Shown: positions 1 through 8,433 of the stretch, one piece after another | How positions within the stretch are numbered: position 1 is the first letter of the stretch | How the letters are laid out: the number at the start of each line of letters is the position of its first letter | Assembly: GCA_050943335.1 (NCBI GenBank) | Contig: JBMNOZ010000008.1 | Coordinates: forward strand, 18,821 to 82,820 | Reading direction: 5' to 3' | DNA length: 64,000 bases | Source of the DNA: JBMNOZ01 sp050943335 | GTDB taxonomy: Bacteria > Bacillota > Desulfitobacteriia > Desulfitobacteriales > Syntrophobotulaceae | Notes under the pieces: generated by a model | Databases searched by the model: none | What the model was told of the DNA's origin: nothing | The model's input: only the letters and a program-made list of their open reading frames with translations | Made by a program: the position numbers and the translations under genes

Positions 1-732
1 ATCATAGGCCCTTCCGGAAGCGGCAAAAGCACATTTTTACGTTGTCTCAACTGTATGGAGGATCCCACAAGCGGTTCCATTATCTTTGAAGGGGTGGATA
101 TTGTGGATATGAGCGTCGATATCAATATCTATCGCCGTCATATCGGCATGGTCTTCCAACAGTTTAATTTATTTAACAATAAAACCGTAATCGATAATAT
201 TATGCTTTCCCCAATTCTCATTGCCACTCAGGAGCGTAGGCGGCGAAGAATAAAGAATTTCTTTTTGAGGATTAGAAATGTATTTTCTTCTAATAAAAAA
301 GAATTGTATGAACTTGGAAAGACCAAGTCTGAGATAAAAGCAGAGGCCAGGGAAAACGCCCTACGGCTATTAAAAAGAATCGGTTTGGAAGATAAGGCTG
401 ATGTTTATCCTTCTACACTTTCAGGGGGGCAAAAACAAAGGATAGCCATTATTCGGGCCTTGGCTGTAAACCCTAAAGTAATGCTTTTTGACGAACCTAC
501 CTCCGCCCTAGATCCGGAGATGGTCGGTGAAGTTTTGGATTTGATCCGGCAACTGGCAGATGAGGGGATGACCATGGTGATAGTTACCCATGAAATAGGC
601 TTTGCAAAAGAAGTTGCCACCAGAGTATTGTTTATGGACGAAGGAAGAATCGTAGAAGACAATACCCCGGAACAAATATTCACAAATCCGCAAAATCCTA
701 GAACTAAAGCCTTTTTGTCCAAAGTATTATAA
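1..732 (+). CDS. Polar amino-acid ABC transporter ATP-binding protein (GlnQ-like), 5' end outside window
   Basis: This is the cytoplasmic ATPase of a polar amino-acid importer (GlnQ/HisP family), powering uptake by a membrane permease not seen here. The reading frame is open from base 1, so the true start lies upstream; the ATG at 55 is internal. Walker A (GPSGSGKST) is encoded within the first 35 bases. The Q-loop (VFQQFNLF), signature LSGGQKQR and Walker B (VMLFDEP) follow in order. Between Q-loop and signature, at about bases 220-345, sit some 35-40 extra residues rich in Arg and Lys that ordinary GlnQ proteins lack. The neighbouring permease and binding-protein genes are presumably upstream. 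The family is certain; the substrate is not. Confidence 0.9.
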   Translation: MIGPSGSGKSTFLRCLNCMEDPTSGSIIFEGVDIVDMSVDINIYRRHIGMVFQQFNLFNNKTVIDNIMLSPILIATQERRRRRIKNFFLRIRNVFSSNKKELYELGKTKSEIKAEARENALRLLKRIGLEDKADVYPSTLSGGQKQRIAIIRALAVNPKVMLFDEPTSALDPEMVGEVLDLIRQLADEGMTMVIVTHEIGFAKEVATRVLFMDEGRIVEDNTPEQIFTNPQNPRTKAFLSKVL

Positions 733-753
733 TTACTTTCAGGAGGAAAGCCT

Positions 754-2766
754 TTGACATTGGAATCAAGACAGAGAGATTTAATAAATATTGATGAAGT
801 AAGCAGGATGCTGAAAGTCTCAAAAGCAACAACTAGAAATTGGATTAAAAGTAAGAAAATCAGACCTTTTACCTCCCCCAAGTTTTCGGGGTCGGGATTG
901 CTTTTTTTAAAAAAAGATATAGAATCCCTGCTCGAAGATATTAAAAAGGGAAAAGAAAACAGACTAAAGAGCCGAAGAAATAAAAATCATGTTTCAGGAG
1001 TTCTGATCCCGAAAGCTTATCTTCACAATACAGGGAATATAAAAACCGTAGAAGAGATCATTTCTCAACTTGAAAACATGAACCTGTTTCCGGGTTATAA
1101 GGAAATTATTTTAGCGGAGTATTCTTTGAAGTTACTGGTTAAACGGCAGCTGGTAACTTTAAAAGGAAGCCCTGATCTCTTTGTATTACCTGAGTATCTT
1201 GCGGACAAAGAAAAACTTGGTCCCTATAAAGAGCTAATTGCAGATATTTTGTCCCCGGTGTCCGATCTGGAAGCGAAGATCGAGAGCTTAAAAAAAGTGT
1301 TATCCAAGCCTGTAAGCTTTGACAAGGGGCAAGATTTTTTAGGCTTGTTATATATGTCCCTGCAGAATTTAGGGGAACGTAAACCCAAAGGGGTTTATTA
1401 CACTCCGCTGACCGTTGTTCAAGACGCTTTTGAGAACCTCAAAACACTCAATGGCAATACAAGGTTACTTGATCCCTGCTGTGGAACAGGAAATTTTTTA
1501 ATATCGGCCTATGAAAAGAGTAAGAATCTGGCGGGGATTTACGGCTATGATATTAATCCCCTGAGTATATCCCTCACTAGAATAAATATGGCTCTTATTA
1601 GTAAGACCACAAATATAGAGCTACTTTATAAGAATTTTATTTGTAAGAACTCTTTGTTGAGTAAAGAAAACTTTGAATTTGACATTATTATCGGCAATCC
1701 CCCGTGGGGATATAAATATACCCAAGAAGAAGAGAAAAGAATAAGAAGATTCTATAAATCCGTGCCAGCCGGAGCAATAGAATCTTTTTGTGTTTTTACA
1801 GAATACGCTTTGAAAACAGTAGTACCCGGTGGCTTGATCTGTTTTATTTTGCCTCAAGCATTGCTTAATGTAGGTATTCATCAGCCCCTCCGGGATTATT
1901 TATTAGGTATTAGTAGACCGAAACGAATTAGGTATTGGGAGAACATCTTTGACGGAGTACAGTGCCCGGCAATGACGCTGGTACTGGAAAAGAGACCTGG
2001 TTTTAATACCTCAGGCATGGAGGTTGTTACTGATAGAAGAAAGTTTACTATTCAACATTCTAGAAATTTAGAAAGAAACAATTGGCATTTTAATGTTACA
2101 GATTCAGAGCTGAGCCTTAAAAGGAAGATTGAAAAATCTGTACCAGTTACCTACCTAAAAGATAAGGCTGACTTTGCCCTTGGCATAGTAACTGGCGCCA
2201 ACGCAGTCTATGTTTCCAAAACTCCTTTTAAAGGTGCGGAACGGGTTCTTAGAGGGAGCGAGGTATTTAAATATAAGCTTATTCCTCAAAATAATTATCT
2301 GAAACTGGAACCGGAAAAGTTCCAGCAAGTAGCTCCTCTTAAGTTTTATCGGGCTTCAGAGAAATTGATTTATCGCTTTATCGGCAATAAATTAATCTTC
2401 GCCTATGATAACAATCAATTTTTGACCCTAAATAGTGCTAATATTCTTATTCCCAGAATACCGGATTTGAGCATCAAATATATATTGGCGATTTTAAATT
2501 CCAGTGTCCTCCAATATTATTTTCAAATGAAATATAAAACTCTAAAAATACTTAGATCACAGCTTGAGAATTTGCCCATCCCCCTAGTTGACCCCAAGCT
2601 CCAATCCCGGATAATTCAAAAAGTAGATAATTTGTTAGTCTGCCAAGACTCGGCAAAATGGGAGACTGTATATCGGGAATTGGATGTTATGATTTCTGCT
2701 CTCTTTGGGCTGACAGAAGAGGATTATAAATTTATTGAAAACTCATTATCTTCAAAAGTTTTTTAA
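754..2766 (+). CDS. Orphan N6-adenine DNA methyltransferase with N-terminal helix-turn-helix
   Basis: A 670-residue predicted DNA adenine methyltransferase that uses S-adenosylmethionine. Residues about 10-60 form a MerR/excisionase-like helix-turn-helix (DEVSRMLKVSKATTRNWIK). Methylase motif I is DPCCGTGNFL (residues 240-249) and catalytic motif IV is NPPW (315-318), typical of N6-adenine enzymes. The C-terminal third looks like the TaqI-type target-recognition region. The TTG start at 754 follows AGGAGG at 741-746 with good spacing. No nuclease or specificity gene is adjacent, so it is either a solitary methylase or a fused enzyme whose endonuclease is elsewhere. It lies 21 nt after the ABC ATPase gene. 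The recognition sequence cannot be read from the DNA. Confidence 0.85.
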   Translation: MTLESRQRDLINIDEVSRMLKVSKATTRNWIKSKKIRPFTSPKFSGSGLLFLKKDIESLLEDIKKGKENRLKSRRNKNHVSGVLIPKAYLHNTGNIKTVEEIISQLENMNLFPGYKEIILAEYSLKLLVKRQLVTLKGSPDLFVLPEYLADKEKLGPYKELIADILSPVSDLEAKIESLKKVLSKPVSFDKGQDFLGLLYMSLQNLGERKPKGVYYTPLTVVQDAFENLKTLNGNTRLLDPCCGTGNFLISAYEKSKNLAGIYGYDINPLSISLTRINMALISKTTNIELLYKNFICKNSLLSKENFEFDIIIGNPPWGYKYTQEEEKRIRRFYKSVPAGAIESFCVFTEYALKTVVPGGLICFILPQALLNVGIHQPLRDYLLGISRPKRIRYWENIFDGVQCPAMTLVLEKRPGFNTSGMEVVTDRRKFTIQHSRNLERNNWHFNVTDSELSLKRKIEKSVPVTYLKDKADFALGIVTGANAVYVSKTPFKGAERVLRGSEVFKYKLIPQNNYLKLEPEKFQQVAPLKFYRASEKLIYRFIGNKLIFAYDNNQFLTLNSANILIPRIPDLSIKYILAILNSSVLQYYFQMKYKTLKILRSQLENLPIPLVDPKLQSRIIQKVDNLLVCQDSAKWETVYRELDVMISALFGLTEEDYKFIENSLSSKVF

Positions 2767-2773
2767 ATAGATA

Positions 2774-2802
2774 TTGACAGGTCTAATAGTTATTAGTATT
2801 AT
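2774..2802 (+). promoter_or_regulatory. SigA-type promoter for rubrerythrin
   Basis: TTGACA at 2774-2779, a 17-nt spacer, then TATTAT at 2797-2802. It lies just after the methyltransferase stop and 80 nt before the rubrerythrin start. It probably drives rubrerythrin and the superoxide reductase gene together. Confidence 0.7.
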
Positions 2803-2809
2803 AAATTAA

Positions 2810-2824
2810 GAATAATTATTATTC
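2810..2824 (+). promoter_or_regulatory. PerR/Fur-family operator candidate
   Basis: GAATAATTATTATTC is a perfect 7-1-7 inverted repeat. Its core ATAAT-N-ATTAT equals the core of the PerR (TTATAATNATTATAA) and Fur boxes. It lies a few bases after the -10, where a repressor would block initiation, and ahead of two peroxide/superoxide detoxification genes. The palindrome is seen; assignment to PerR is inferred from the genes it precedes. Confidence 0.5.
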
Positions 2825-2881
2825 AGGTGTATGTATAGGAAGGGAAGGTTACCAAATAAAATGCTTAAAGGAGAGGAGAAC

Positions 2882-3415
2882 ATGAAGTACAAAGGCACAA
2901 AAACTGAGAAAAACCTTTTAGAAGCATTTGCGGGCGAATCAATGGCGAGGAACAAATACAGCTACTTTGCTTCCGCGGCCAAAAAAGAAGGGTATGAGCA
3001 GATTGCAGCGATTTTTGAAGAGACTGCTAATAATGAAAAAGAGCATGCTAAGTTATGGTTCAAGGCTCTTGGCGAGCTAGGCAATACCACGGCTAATTTG
3101 CTTAATGCCGCTGAAGGTGAAAATTACGAGTGGACGGACATGTATGCCAGGTTTGCCAAGGATGCGGAGGAGGAAGGCTTTACAGAGCTCGCCGCTCAAT
3201 TCCGGATGGTGGCTGAGGTTGAAAAAGCTCATGAAGAAAGATACCGTAAGTTGTTGGAAAACGTAGAGAGCAATAGAGTGTTTGAAAAGGATGAGGAAAT
3301 TAAGTGGGAATGCCGGAATTGTGGGCATCTTGTAGTAGGTAAGAAAGCCCCAGAAATCTGTCCTGTTTGTGCCCATCCCCAAGCGTTTTTTGAAGTAAGG
3401 AAAGAAAACTACTAA
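2882..3415 (+). CDS. rbr: Rubrerythrin
   Basis: A 177-residue non-haem iron protein of anaerobes that reduces hydrogen peroxide in the cytoplasm. The N-terminal four-helix domain carries the diiron ligands in EAFAGESMARNKY, EETANNEKEHA and the later EVEKAHEERY. The C-terminus is a rubredoxin-like iron site with two CxxC pairs (CRNC and CPVC). The ATG at 2882 follows AAAGGAGAGG; the frame stays open upstream to 2831, but those residues are not part of the family. It is followed after 27 nt by superoxide reductase, so the pair removes superoxide and then peroxide. A promoter and a PerR-like palindrome precede it. Confidence 0.93.
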   Translation: MKYKGTKTEKNLLEAFAGESMARNKYSYFASAAKKEGYEQIAAIFEETANNEKEHAKLWFKALGELGNTTANLLNAAEGENYEWTDMYARFAKDAEEEGFTELAAQFRMVAEVEKAHEERYRKLLENVESNRVFEKDEEIKWECRNCGHLVVGKKAPEICPVCAHPQAFFEVRKENY

Positions 3416-3442
3416 ATATGAAAAAAGAGGAGGGCCAAGGAT

Positions 3443-3820
3443 ATGAAAGCGGAAGTCGTTTTTTTCAAATGTGAGATCTGTGGAAACATGGTCGGTCTTA
3501 TTAAAAACGGTGGAGGAAAACTAGTTTGTTGTGATGAACCCATGTTAAAGCTCGAAGCTAATACTGAAAATGCTTCACGAGAGAAACATATCCCTGTGGC
3601 TGTAAGGAAAGGGTCCCAGATTTGCGTCGAAGTCGGTTCGGAAGTGCACCCGATGACGGAAGAACATTTGATTGAATGGATTGCAGTGGTTGGAGAAGAG
3701 GGGACCGAGCGGATTTCCCTAGGCTCCGGGCAAGAGCCTAAAGCGACATTTTGTGATAAGAAAAATGCTGATGTTTATGCCTACTGTAACCTTCACGGTT
3801 TATGGAAATCAACTATCTAA
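3443..3820 (+). CDS. dfx: Desulfoferrodoxin (superoxide reductase, two-iron type)
   Basis: A 125-residue superoxide reductase that converts superoxide to hydrogen peroxide without releasing oxygen. The N-terminal desulforedoxin-like centre is CEICGN followed by a CC pair (VCCDEPM). The catalytic iron centre has His in EKHIP and VHPM and the Cys-His of CNLHGLW near the end. The length is typical of class I proteins. It has its own AGGAGG ahead of the ATG and shares the transcript of rubrerythrin, its peroxide-removing partner. About 190 nt follow before the next gene, holding one inverted repeat. Confidence 0.93.
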   Translation: MKAEVVFFKCEICGNMVGLIKNGGGKLVCCDEPMLKLEANTENASREKHIPVAVRKGSQICVEVGSEVHPMTEEHLIEWIAVVGEEGTERISLGSGQEPKATFCDKKNADVYAYCNLHGLWKSTI

Positions 3821-3904
3821 ACAGCCTACTTCACAGACTCTTTTTAAATAAATAAAAGAAACTGCCGAATAAAACCATCGCACTCGTTTTAGGAGCAGGA
3901 AAAA

Positions 3905-3939
3905 TGAGGGATACAGGAATAATTTCAGGGTATCCCTCA
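3905..3939. terminator. Inverted repeat, possible terminator
   Basis: TGAGGGATA at 3905-3913 pairs with TATCCCTCA at 3931-3939. There is no T-run after it on the plus strand; on the minus strand a short T-run follows (the AAAA just before 3905), but no minus-strand gene lies nearby. It could close the rubrerythrin/superoxide reductase transcript as a weak hairpin. Confidence 0.35.
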
Positions 3940-4013
3940 GTCATTGGGGGCATACTAAGACAAGGAGATTCTTAAAGTTAAAGGGAATTAAACTTTTAGA
4001 AAGGTTGATGACC

Positions 4014-5955
4014 ATGGGAAACAAATATGCAAAATTATTTGAACCGATGAAGATCGGAAATATGTATCTGAAAAAACCGCCTTGTCATGTCCCCAATGGG
4101 AACATTCACCCCCATGCAGGATGGAACTGAAAGTGAGGAAGGTATTAGGTACTACGAGGAGAGAGCCCGCGGTGGTATCGGAATGATTATTACCGGTTCC
4201 ATGTTTTTAAACGAAGTAACCGCCCAAGGCGGACCTACAATTGCTTTGGACAATACGCGCGCTATACCTAAGGCAACGGTCCTCTGCGAACGGGTCCATC
4301 GCTGGGGGGCTAAAATATGTATTTCCATGAGTCCTGGTACCGGGCGAAATGGAATGCCTGGAATTGGGGAGCGAGTGCCGATATCCTCTTCGGAAATCCC
4401 TTCTTTTTACGACCCGAATCTAATATGTCGGGCCCTAACAAAAGAAGAGATTAAAGATATGATGAAAGACTGGACAAAGGCCGCTTTGTTTGCTAAAAAT
4501 GCTGGCTTTGACGCTATTGAGATTCACGCTCATGCTGGTTATTTAATCGACCAATTTATGTCTCCGATCTGGAATAAACGCACTGATGAATACGGTGGGA
4601 GTTTGGAAAACCGAGCTCGATTCCCTGTCGAGATTGTCGAAACGGTCCGAGCTGCAGTCGGCGAGGACATGCCGATTCTGTTTCGAATCGCCCTCGATCA
4701 TCGCTTCCCAGGCGGTCGCACCTTAGAGGACAGTATACCTTTACTTAAAATTCTGGAAAAGGCGGGTGTGGATGCCTTTGATATCGACGCCGGGGCTTAT
4801 GAGACCATGGATTATATCTTTCCGCCCTCCTATCTGGGCGAAGCTTGTATGGCCTATGTCTGTGAAGAAGCGAGAAAACATGTCCAGGTGCCAATTCTAA
4901 ATTCCGGTAACCACAGCCCAGAAACGGCTCTTGAACTTATAAACTCCGGGAACTGCGATTTTGTTATGTTTGGCCGCCAGTGCATTGCTGATCCCTATTT
5001 TCCCAATAAGCTTAGAGACAATCGTCGGGAAGACTTGCGTCCTTGTATCCTCTGTAATGAGGAATGCATCGGTAGAATTTACGGTCGGTTGACTCAATTA
5101 AGCTGTACCGTCAATCCCAGTGCCGGCTTTGAGAGTTATATGGAAATTAAGAAAACCAAGGAGCCGAAAAACATCGTTGTTATCGGAGCGGGACCCGGCG
5201 GTCTGGAAGCGGGGCTTACAGCAGCCCTCAAAGGCCACAAGGTTACAATTTACGAGAAAAACGATTGTATAGGCGGAACCTTGGGCACCATTGCGACCGC
5301 TCCCTTTAAAAAACGGATACGCGAGCTGATTGACTGGTACGGTGTACAGCTTAAAAAGTTAGGCGTAAAAGTAATCCTCAACACAGAAATCAAGGCTGAT
5401 GACCCAGTATTGGAAGCAGCGGACAGGATATTTATCGCCACGGGTTCTAAGCCGATCATTCCACCAATAAAAGGTATAGACGGTAACAATGTAGTGGATG
5501 TTGTTGATGCTCACAAAAACGGGGTCAAAGGTCAGAATGTCGTTATCTGCGGTGGGGGATTAAGTGGCTGTGACTTAGCATTAGAGCTCGCGATGAATGG
5601 GAAAAAGGTAACTGTTATTGAAATGCTGGGCGAATTTGCTCGCGATGTTATGGCCATAAACAAGATAAGCCTAATGCGTCTTCTTAACGAAAATAAGGTG
5701 ACACTTTTAGCAAATAGCAAAGTAATTGAAATTGACAGTGCCGGTGTTATTATTGAGAAAAAAGATGGCACAAAGGAAAAAACCAGCGCTGATGCCGTTA
5801 TTACAGCTTTTGGACAGTGCAGCGATAATTCTTTAGGGGATGCAGTGAGAGCCAAGTATAATATCAAGACCACAGTTCTAGGGGACGCTGAACGGATCGG
5901 TAAAGCAAGTAATGCTATCCGCACTGGTTTTTATGCCGCTATGGCTGTGGAGTAG
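4014..5955 (+). CDS. NADH:flavin oxidoreductase / 2,4-dienoyl-CoA reductase-like protein, frameshifted near its start
   Basis: A multi-cofactor reductase of the FadH/BaiC family, about 646 residues once corrected. An FMN-binding TIM barrel comes first, then a 4Fe-4S cysteine cluster (CILCNEECIG, with another Cys in QLSCTVNP), then an FAD/NAD(P)H Rossmann unit (VVIGAGPGGLEAG) and a second GGGLSGCD loop. From the ATG at 4014 (GAAAGG upstream) the frame reads MGNKYAKLFEPMKIGNMYLK. At the six A residues 4071-4076 it must lose one base to continue as KNRLVMSPMG, the conserved FMN-site segment. In the downstream frame a TGA at 4069-4071 blocks any extension, leaving only an ATG at 4087. This is a real frameshift, RNA slippage, or a sequencing error. 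The substrate is unknown. Confidence 0.8.
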
Positions 5956-6068
5956 TTTTTACTTCTCTATCGGCTTTAAAAAAAATGCCCCTAATATGAG
6001 AAACGATTTTCGGAGTCTCGGACTATTCCGAGAAAAAACTACAAACATACTGGGTTACGGAAGAATAT

Positions 6069-6115
6069 AAGCCTGGGCGATACTATTTAATAGTTATTTC
6101 CCAGGCTTTTTATTT
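6069..6115 (+). terminator. Rho-independent terminator
   Basis: AAGCCTGGG at 6069-6077 pairs with CCCAGGCTT at 6100-6108, followed by TTTATTT. It lies about 115 nt after the oxidoreductase stop and may also serve the convergent minus-strand gene. Confidence 0.75.
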
Positions 6116-6161
6116 AAGTACAAGGTTATATCTTTTGTGTCTCGGAGAGGGATAAAGATCT

Positions 6162-6575
6162 TTATTTTTTAGACCTTACTATTTGCAGAGAATCCAGAAA
6201 ATGATGGATTTTTTCAAACAGCAAACCGCCGGCAAACCAGAAGGGGGCAAAACGTAGCGTTATTAAACCGTGAATTGCATATACATCAGTATAATGCCAG
6301 GGATAAACTTCGAGGAGGTTTACTAGAATTAAGCCGCACACATACTCAATGCCCCAAATCAGAAATAGCCAGAAAAGGCCTCGCGCTGGCCAAGGCCAAC
6401 GGATGATACGGTCATGAATCGGCTCTAAAAAGACGGCCAGACCGTAAATGAAAAACATCCAGAGGCTGGTAAAACTACCCAGTCTTAGATCTCCCCGAAG
6501 CAGAGAATCCAAGCCCGTAAACATTATCTCAATGTTCCATCCTAAAAGACCATAAATTAAAAATCTGTATAGCAT
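6162..6575 (-). CDS. Small CmpB-type integral membrane protein (putative ABC-transporter type IV family)
   Basis: A 137-residue multi-spanning membrane protein, with about four hydrophobic segments beginning at MLYRFLIYGLLGWNIEIM. The motifs IYGLAVFLEPIHDRI, the central GIEYVCG and the C-terminal APFWF...LLFEKIH match the Firmicute family labelled CmpB-like 'putative ABC-transporter type IV', which has no proven biochemical role. No ATPase or binding protein is adjacent, so a transport function is only the family label. It is convergent with the oxidoreductase gene and about 150 nt from the Nudix gene. The upstream region shows no strong ribosome site, so the start is less certain than the frame. 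Confidence 0.75.
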   Translation of the reverse strand: MLYRFLIYGLLGWNIEIMFTGLDSLLRGDLRLGSFTSLWMFFIYGLAVFLEPIHDRIIRWPWPARGLFWLFLIWGIEYVCGLILVNLLEVYPWHYTDVYAIHGLITLRFAPFWFAGGLLFEKIHHFLDSLQIVRSKK

Positions 6576-6724
6576 ACTTATAGTGTGTCAAAAGTTGAAA
6601 TATTTAGATCTGGGAATATGTGCCTATTGCTTCTTCGTGATGAATTACCAACTTTTTATCTTAGAAAGTTTCACTCCTGTTACTCTTGAGTAGTTCCTTA
6701 ATAAGATATAATTTGATAGGAGTA

Positions 6725-7327
6725 TTAAGGCAAGGAATAAAATTCTGTTTGGGCTCCAAAAAGTTGGAGACCTTGTTTACGGACTAAACCCGGGCGCGGG
6801 TTTCCATTTTGAACATATTTTAAGGCCATGAGAAAAGAGTGGTAACTTTGAGAACTGATGTCCAATCTTTTGCACTCTTCCAGGGTAAAGAATCCACAGT
6901 CCAGAACTTCAAACGGGTCGGGTTTGATTTCCCCCTTCAAATATTGGAGAAGAAAAACAATATAAATATCATGGCGTCTGCTGGGATTGTCCTCCGGTCG
7001 ATCTCTAACAGCCAAAACACTGAGAGGCTCAGCAATAACACCGGTTTCTTCTTTAACTTCCCGGGTGATAGCCTCCTCGATTTTTTCATCGGCATTTACA
7101 TAACCACCTGGAATAGTCCACTTTCCTTTCCCCGGGTTATGGGCGCGCTGAACTAGGAGGCATTTATTTTCTTGGAGAACAACACCCCCAACACCGAGGG
7201 CATAATTTCCCCAGTGAATGAAATTGCATTGGGGACATTTCTTTCGCAGGCCTCCTCCTAAGAAAATGTTTTCGAGTTTGGTGGCACAAACCGGACAAAA
7301 ATTGAATTGGACTCTATAAAACGGCAT
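6725..7327 (-). CDS. Nudix hydrolase with N-terminal zinc ribbon (NudC/NADH-pyrophosphatase-like)
   Basis: A 200-residue hydrolase of nucleoside diphosphate-linked compounds. The N-terminus has two CxxC knuckles (FCPVCATKL and KCPQC), as in NADH pyrophosphatase-like Nudix proteins. The Nudix box runs from GGYVNADEKIEEA through ITREVKEETGV and contains the metal-binding REVKEE core. The GAGGAGGGAAAG site precedes the ATG at 7327. It is divergent from the acidic membrane-anchored protein gene at 7531. The substrate cannot be deduced; NADH, ADP-ribose or a damaged nucleotide are all possible for this group. Confidence 0.85.
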   Translation of the reverse strand: MPFYRVQFNFCPVCATKLENIFLGGGLRKKCPQCNFIHWGNYALGVGGVVLQENKCLLVQRAHNPGKGKWTIPGGYVNADEKIEEAITREVKEETGVIAEPLSVLAVRDRPEDNPSRRHDIYIVFLLQYLKGEIKPDPFEVLDCGFFTLEECKRLDISSQSYHSFLMALKYVQNGNPRPGLVRKQGLQLFGAQTEFYSLP

Positions 7328-7530
7328 TTTTTCTTTCCCTCCTCGCGATTTTCAGCTTACCTTATTTTAGCCCTAAAAACAAATAGAATGCCAAATAGGG
7401 AACGGATAAAAATAAAGCTGGTAGATTTCCTGTCTTTTTCGAAAGGATTCTCTAAAATCTTGTAGAAATAATTCATAAAGACACCAGAAAGCCAGCTAAC
7501 GAGAATATTCACCCGCGGAGGATGAAATAA

Positions 7531-8241
7531 ATGAAAAATCAAAAGGAGATTTTACTGAATCCGGAAGAAATTTTACAGCTCCTAGAAGGGGGATTGTATT
7601 GGAAAGATATAGAGACAAAAGTAGAAGAAAGGGCTGTTAAGAGGAAGCTGGACCTAGGGGAAGAAGAAAAGGGAAAAGCAATGGAATCTTTCCCAGAGAC
7701 CGCTGCTAACGAAGCTGCGGCTTTAGTGGGTCCTGAAAGTCAGGATGATATGGGTTCTGACATTCAGTATCATAATAAGGCCTTTGAAAAACTTGAAGAA
7801 AAGGATCCGGAAGAAGTAGAACAAGAGGCTGTAAGAGATATCTTACTGGGCGAAAAACAAGAGATTCTTAAGGATCGTCAGATCGACCTGACTCAGATCC
7901 AAGAGTTGGCCAAACCTTTACGAGAACAAGCGGCTTCTACGGATTTGGAAGACACTTATCCCGAGGAACGCGATCCGATTATTGCTGAGAGGTCGAGGTC
8001 TACAGAGGAGACGACCGGAAACAATGCCAGTCCTGGAATAGACACGGAAATAAATAAGGAGGAAAAAGATCGTTTTACGGAGTACATAAAGTCCATGTAT
8101 GCTGATGACGAGACAGGGGATATTTTTGACGAGGAAATAGAGGATTTCCGGGAACCATTTTGGCGAGGATGGAGACTTCTCCTGCTCATGGCTATCGTGG
8201 CCGCCTTAACTTTTGGACTTTGGTATTATTTTTTAATGTGA
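7531..8241 (+). CDS. Acidic tail-anchored protein of unknown function
   Basis: I do not recognise a domain. The 236-residue product is strongly acidic, rich in Glu and Asp with many Gln, Ser and Thr, and of low complexity for most of its length. Only the last 22 or so residues are hydrophobic (WRLLLLMAIVAALTFG and on), giving a single C-terminal transmembrane anchor with the bulk in the cytoplasm. The site GGAGG lies 8-12 nt before the ATG. It sits just before the CtsR-regulated stress operon but is separated from it by a terminator, so it is its own unit. The short N-terminal motif NPEEILQLLEGGLYWKDIE looks ordered. Confidence 0.75.
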   Translation: MKNQKEILLNPEEILQLLEGGLYWKDIETKVEERAVKRKLDLGEEEKGKAMESFPETAANEAAALVGPESQDDMGSDIQYHNKAFEKLEEKDPEEVEQEAVRDILLGEKQEILKDRQIDLTQIQELAKPLREQAASTDLEDTYPEERDPIIAERSRSTEETTGNNASPGIDTEINKEEKDRFTEYIKSMYADDETGDIFDEEIEDFREPFWRGWRLLLLMAIVAALTFGLWYYFLM

Positions 8242-8283
8242 AATTAAATAAAAATGAAGTTTATTTGCAGAATTGGCAAGAAT

Positions 8284-8318
8284 AAGGCTTAAAGGAAATA
8301 ACTTTTTGCCTTTTTTTT
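8284..8318 (+). terminator. Rho-independent terminator
   Basis: AAGGC with TTAAAG at 8284-8294 pairs with CTTTTTGCCTT at 8302-8312 and runs into a string of eight T. It closes the acidic-protein gene and insulates the ctsR promoter. Confidence 0.7.
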
Positions 8319-8340
8319 GTAATAAATTTTAAAAAAAGGG

Positions 8341-8369
8341 TAGGCAAAAAGGTCAAAATAGGTTAGAAT
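8341..8369 (+). promoter_or_regulatory. SigA-type promoter of the ctsR operon
   Basis: TAGGCA at 8341-8346, a 17-nt spacer, then TAGAAT at 8364-8369. The -10 overlaps the first CtsR box, as expected for direct repression. Confidence 0.55.
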
Positions 8370-8413
8370 ATAGACGAAGGTCAGAGAAGGTCACAAGGTC
8401 AATATTAGTCAAC
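8351..8413 (+). promoter_or_regulatory. Three tandem CtsR operators
   Basis: Three heptad direct repeats with 3-nt gaps match the CtsR consensus (GGTCAAA-N3-GGTCAAA). They are GGTCAAA-ATA-GGTTAGA at 8351-8367, GGTCAGA-GAA-GGTCACA at 8379-8395 and GGTCAAT-ATT-AGTCAAC at 8397-8413. They cover the region from the promoter to just before ctsR. The operon is therefore expected to be autorepressed and released on heat or protein stress. Confidence 0.85.
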
Positions 8414-8433
8414 AGCAAAGTGAGGAATGAGAT

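Noticed and set aside
405..881. Minus-strand frame opposite the ABC ATPase
   Set aside because: Shadow of the conserved gene on the other strand, without a ribosome site or family character.
7357..7542. Short minus-strand frame between the Nudix and acidic-protein genes
   Set aside because: No ribosome site or recognisable motif; it lies in the divergent promoter area.
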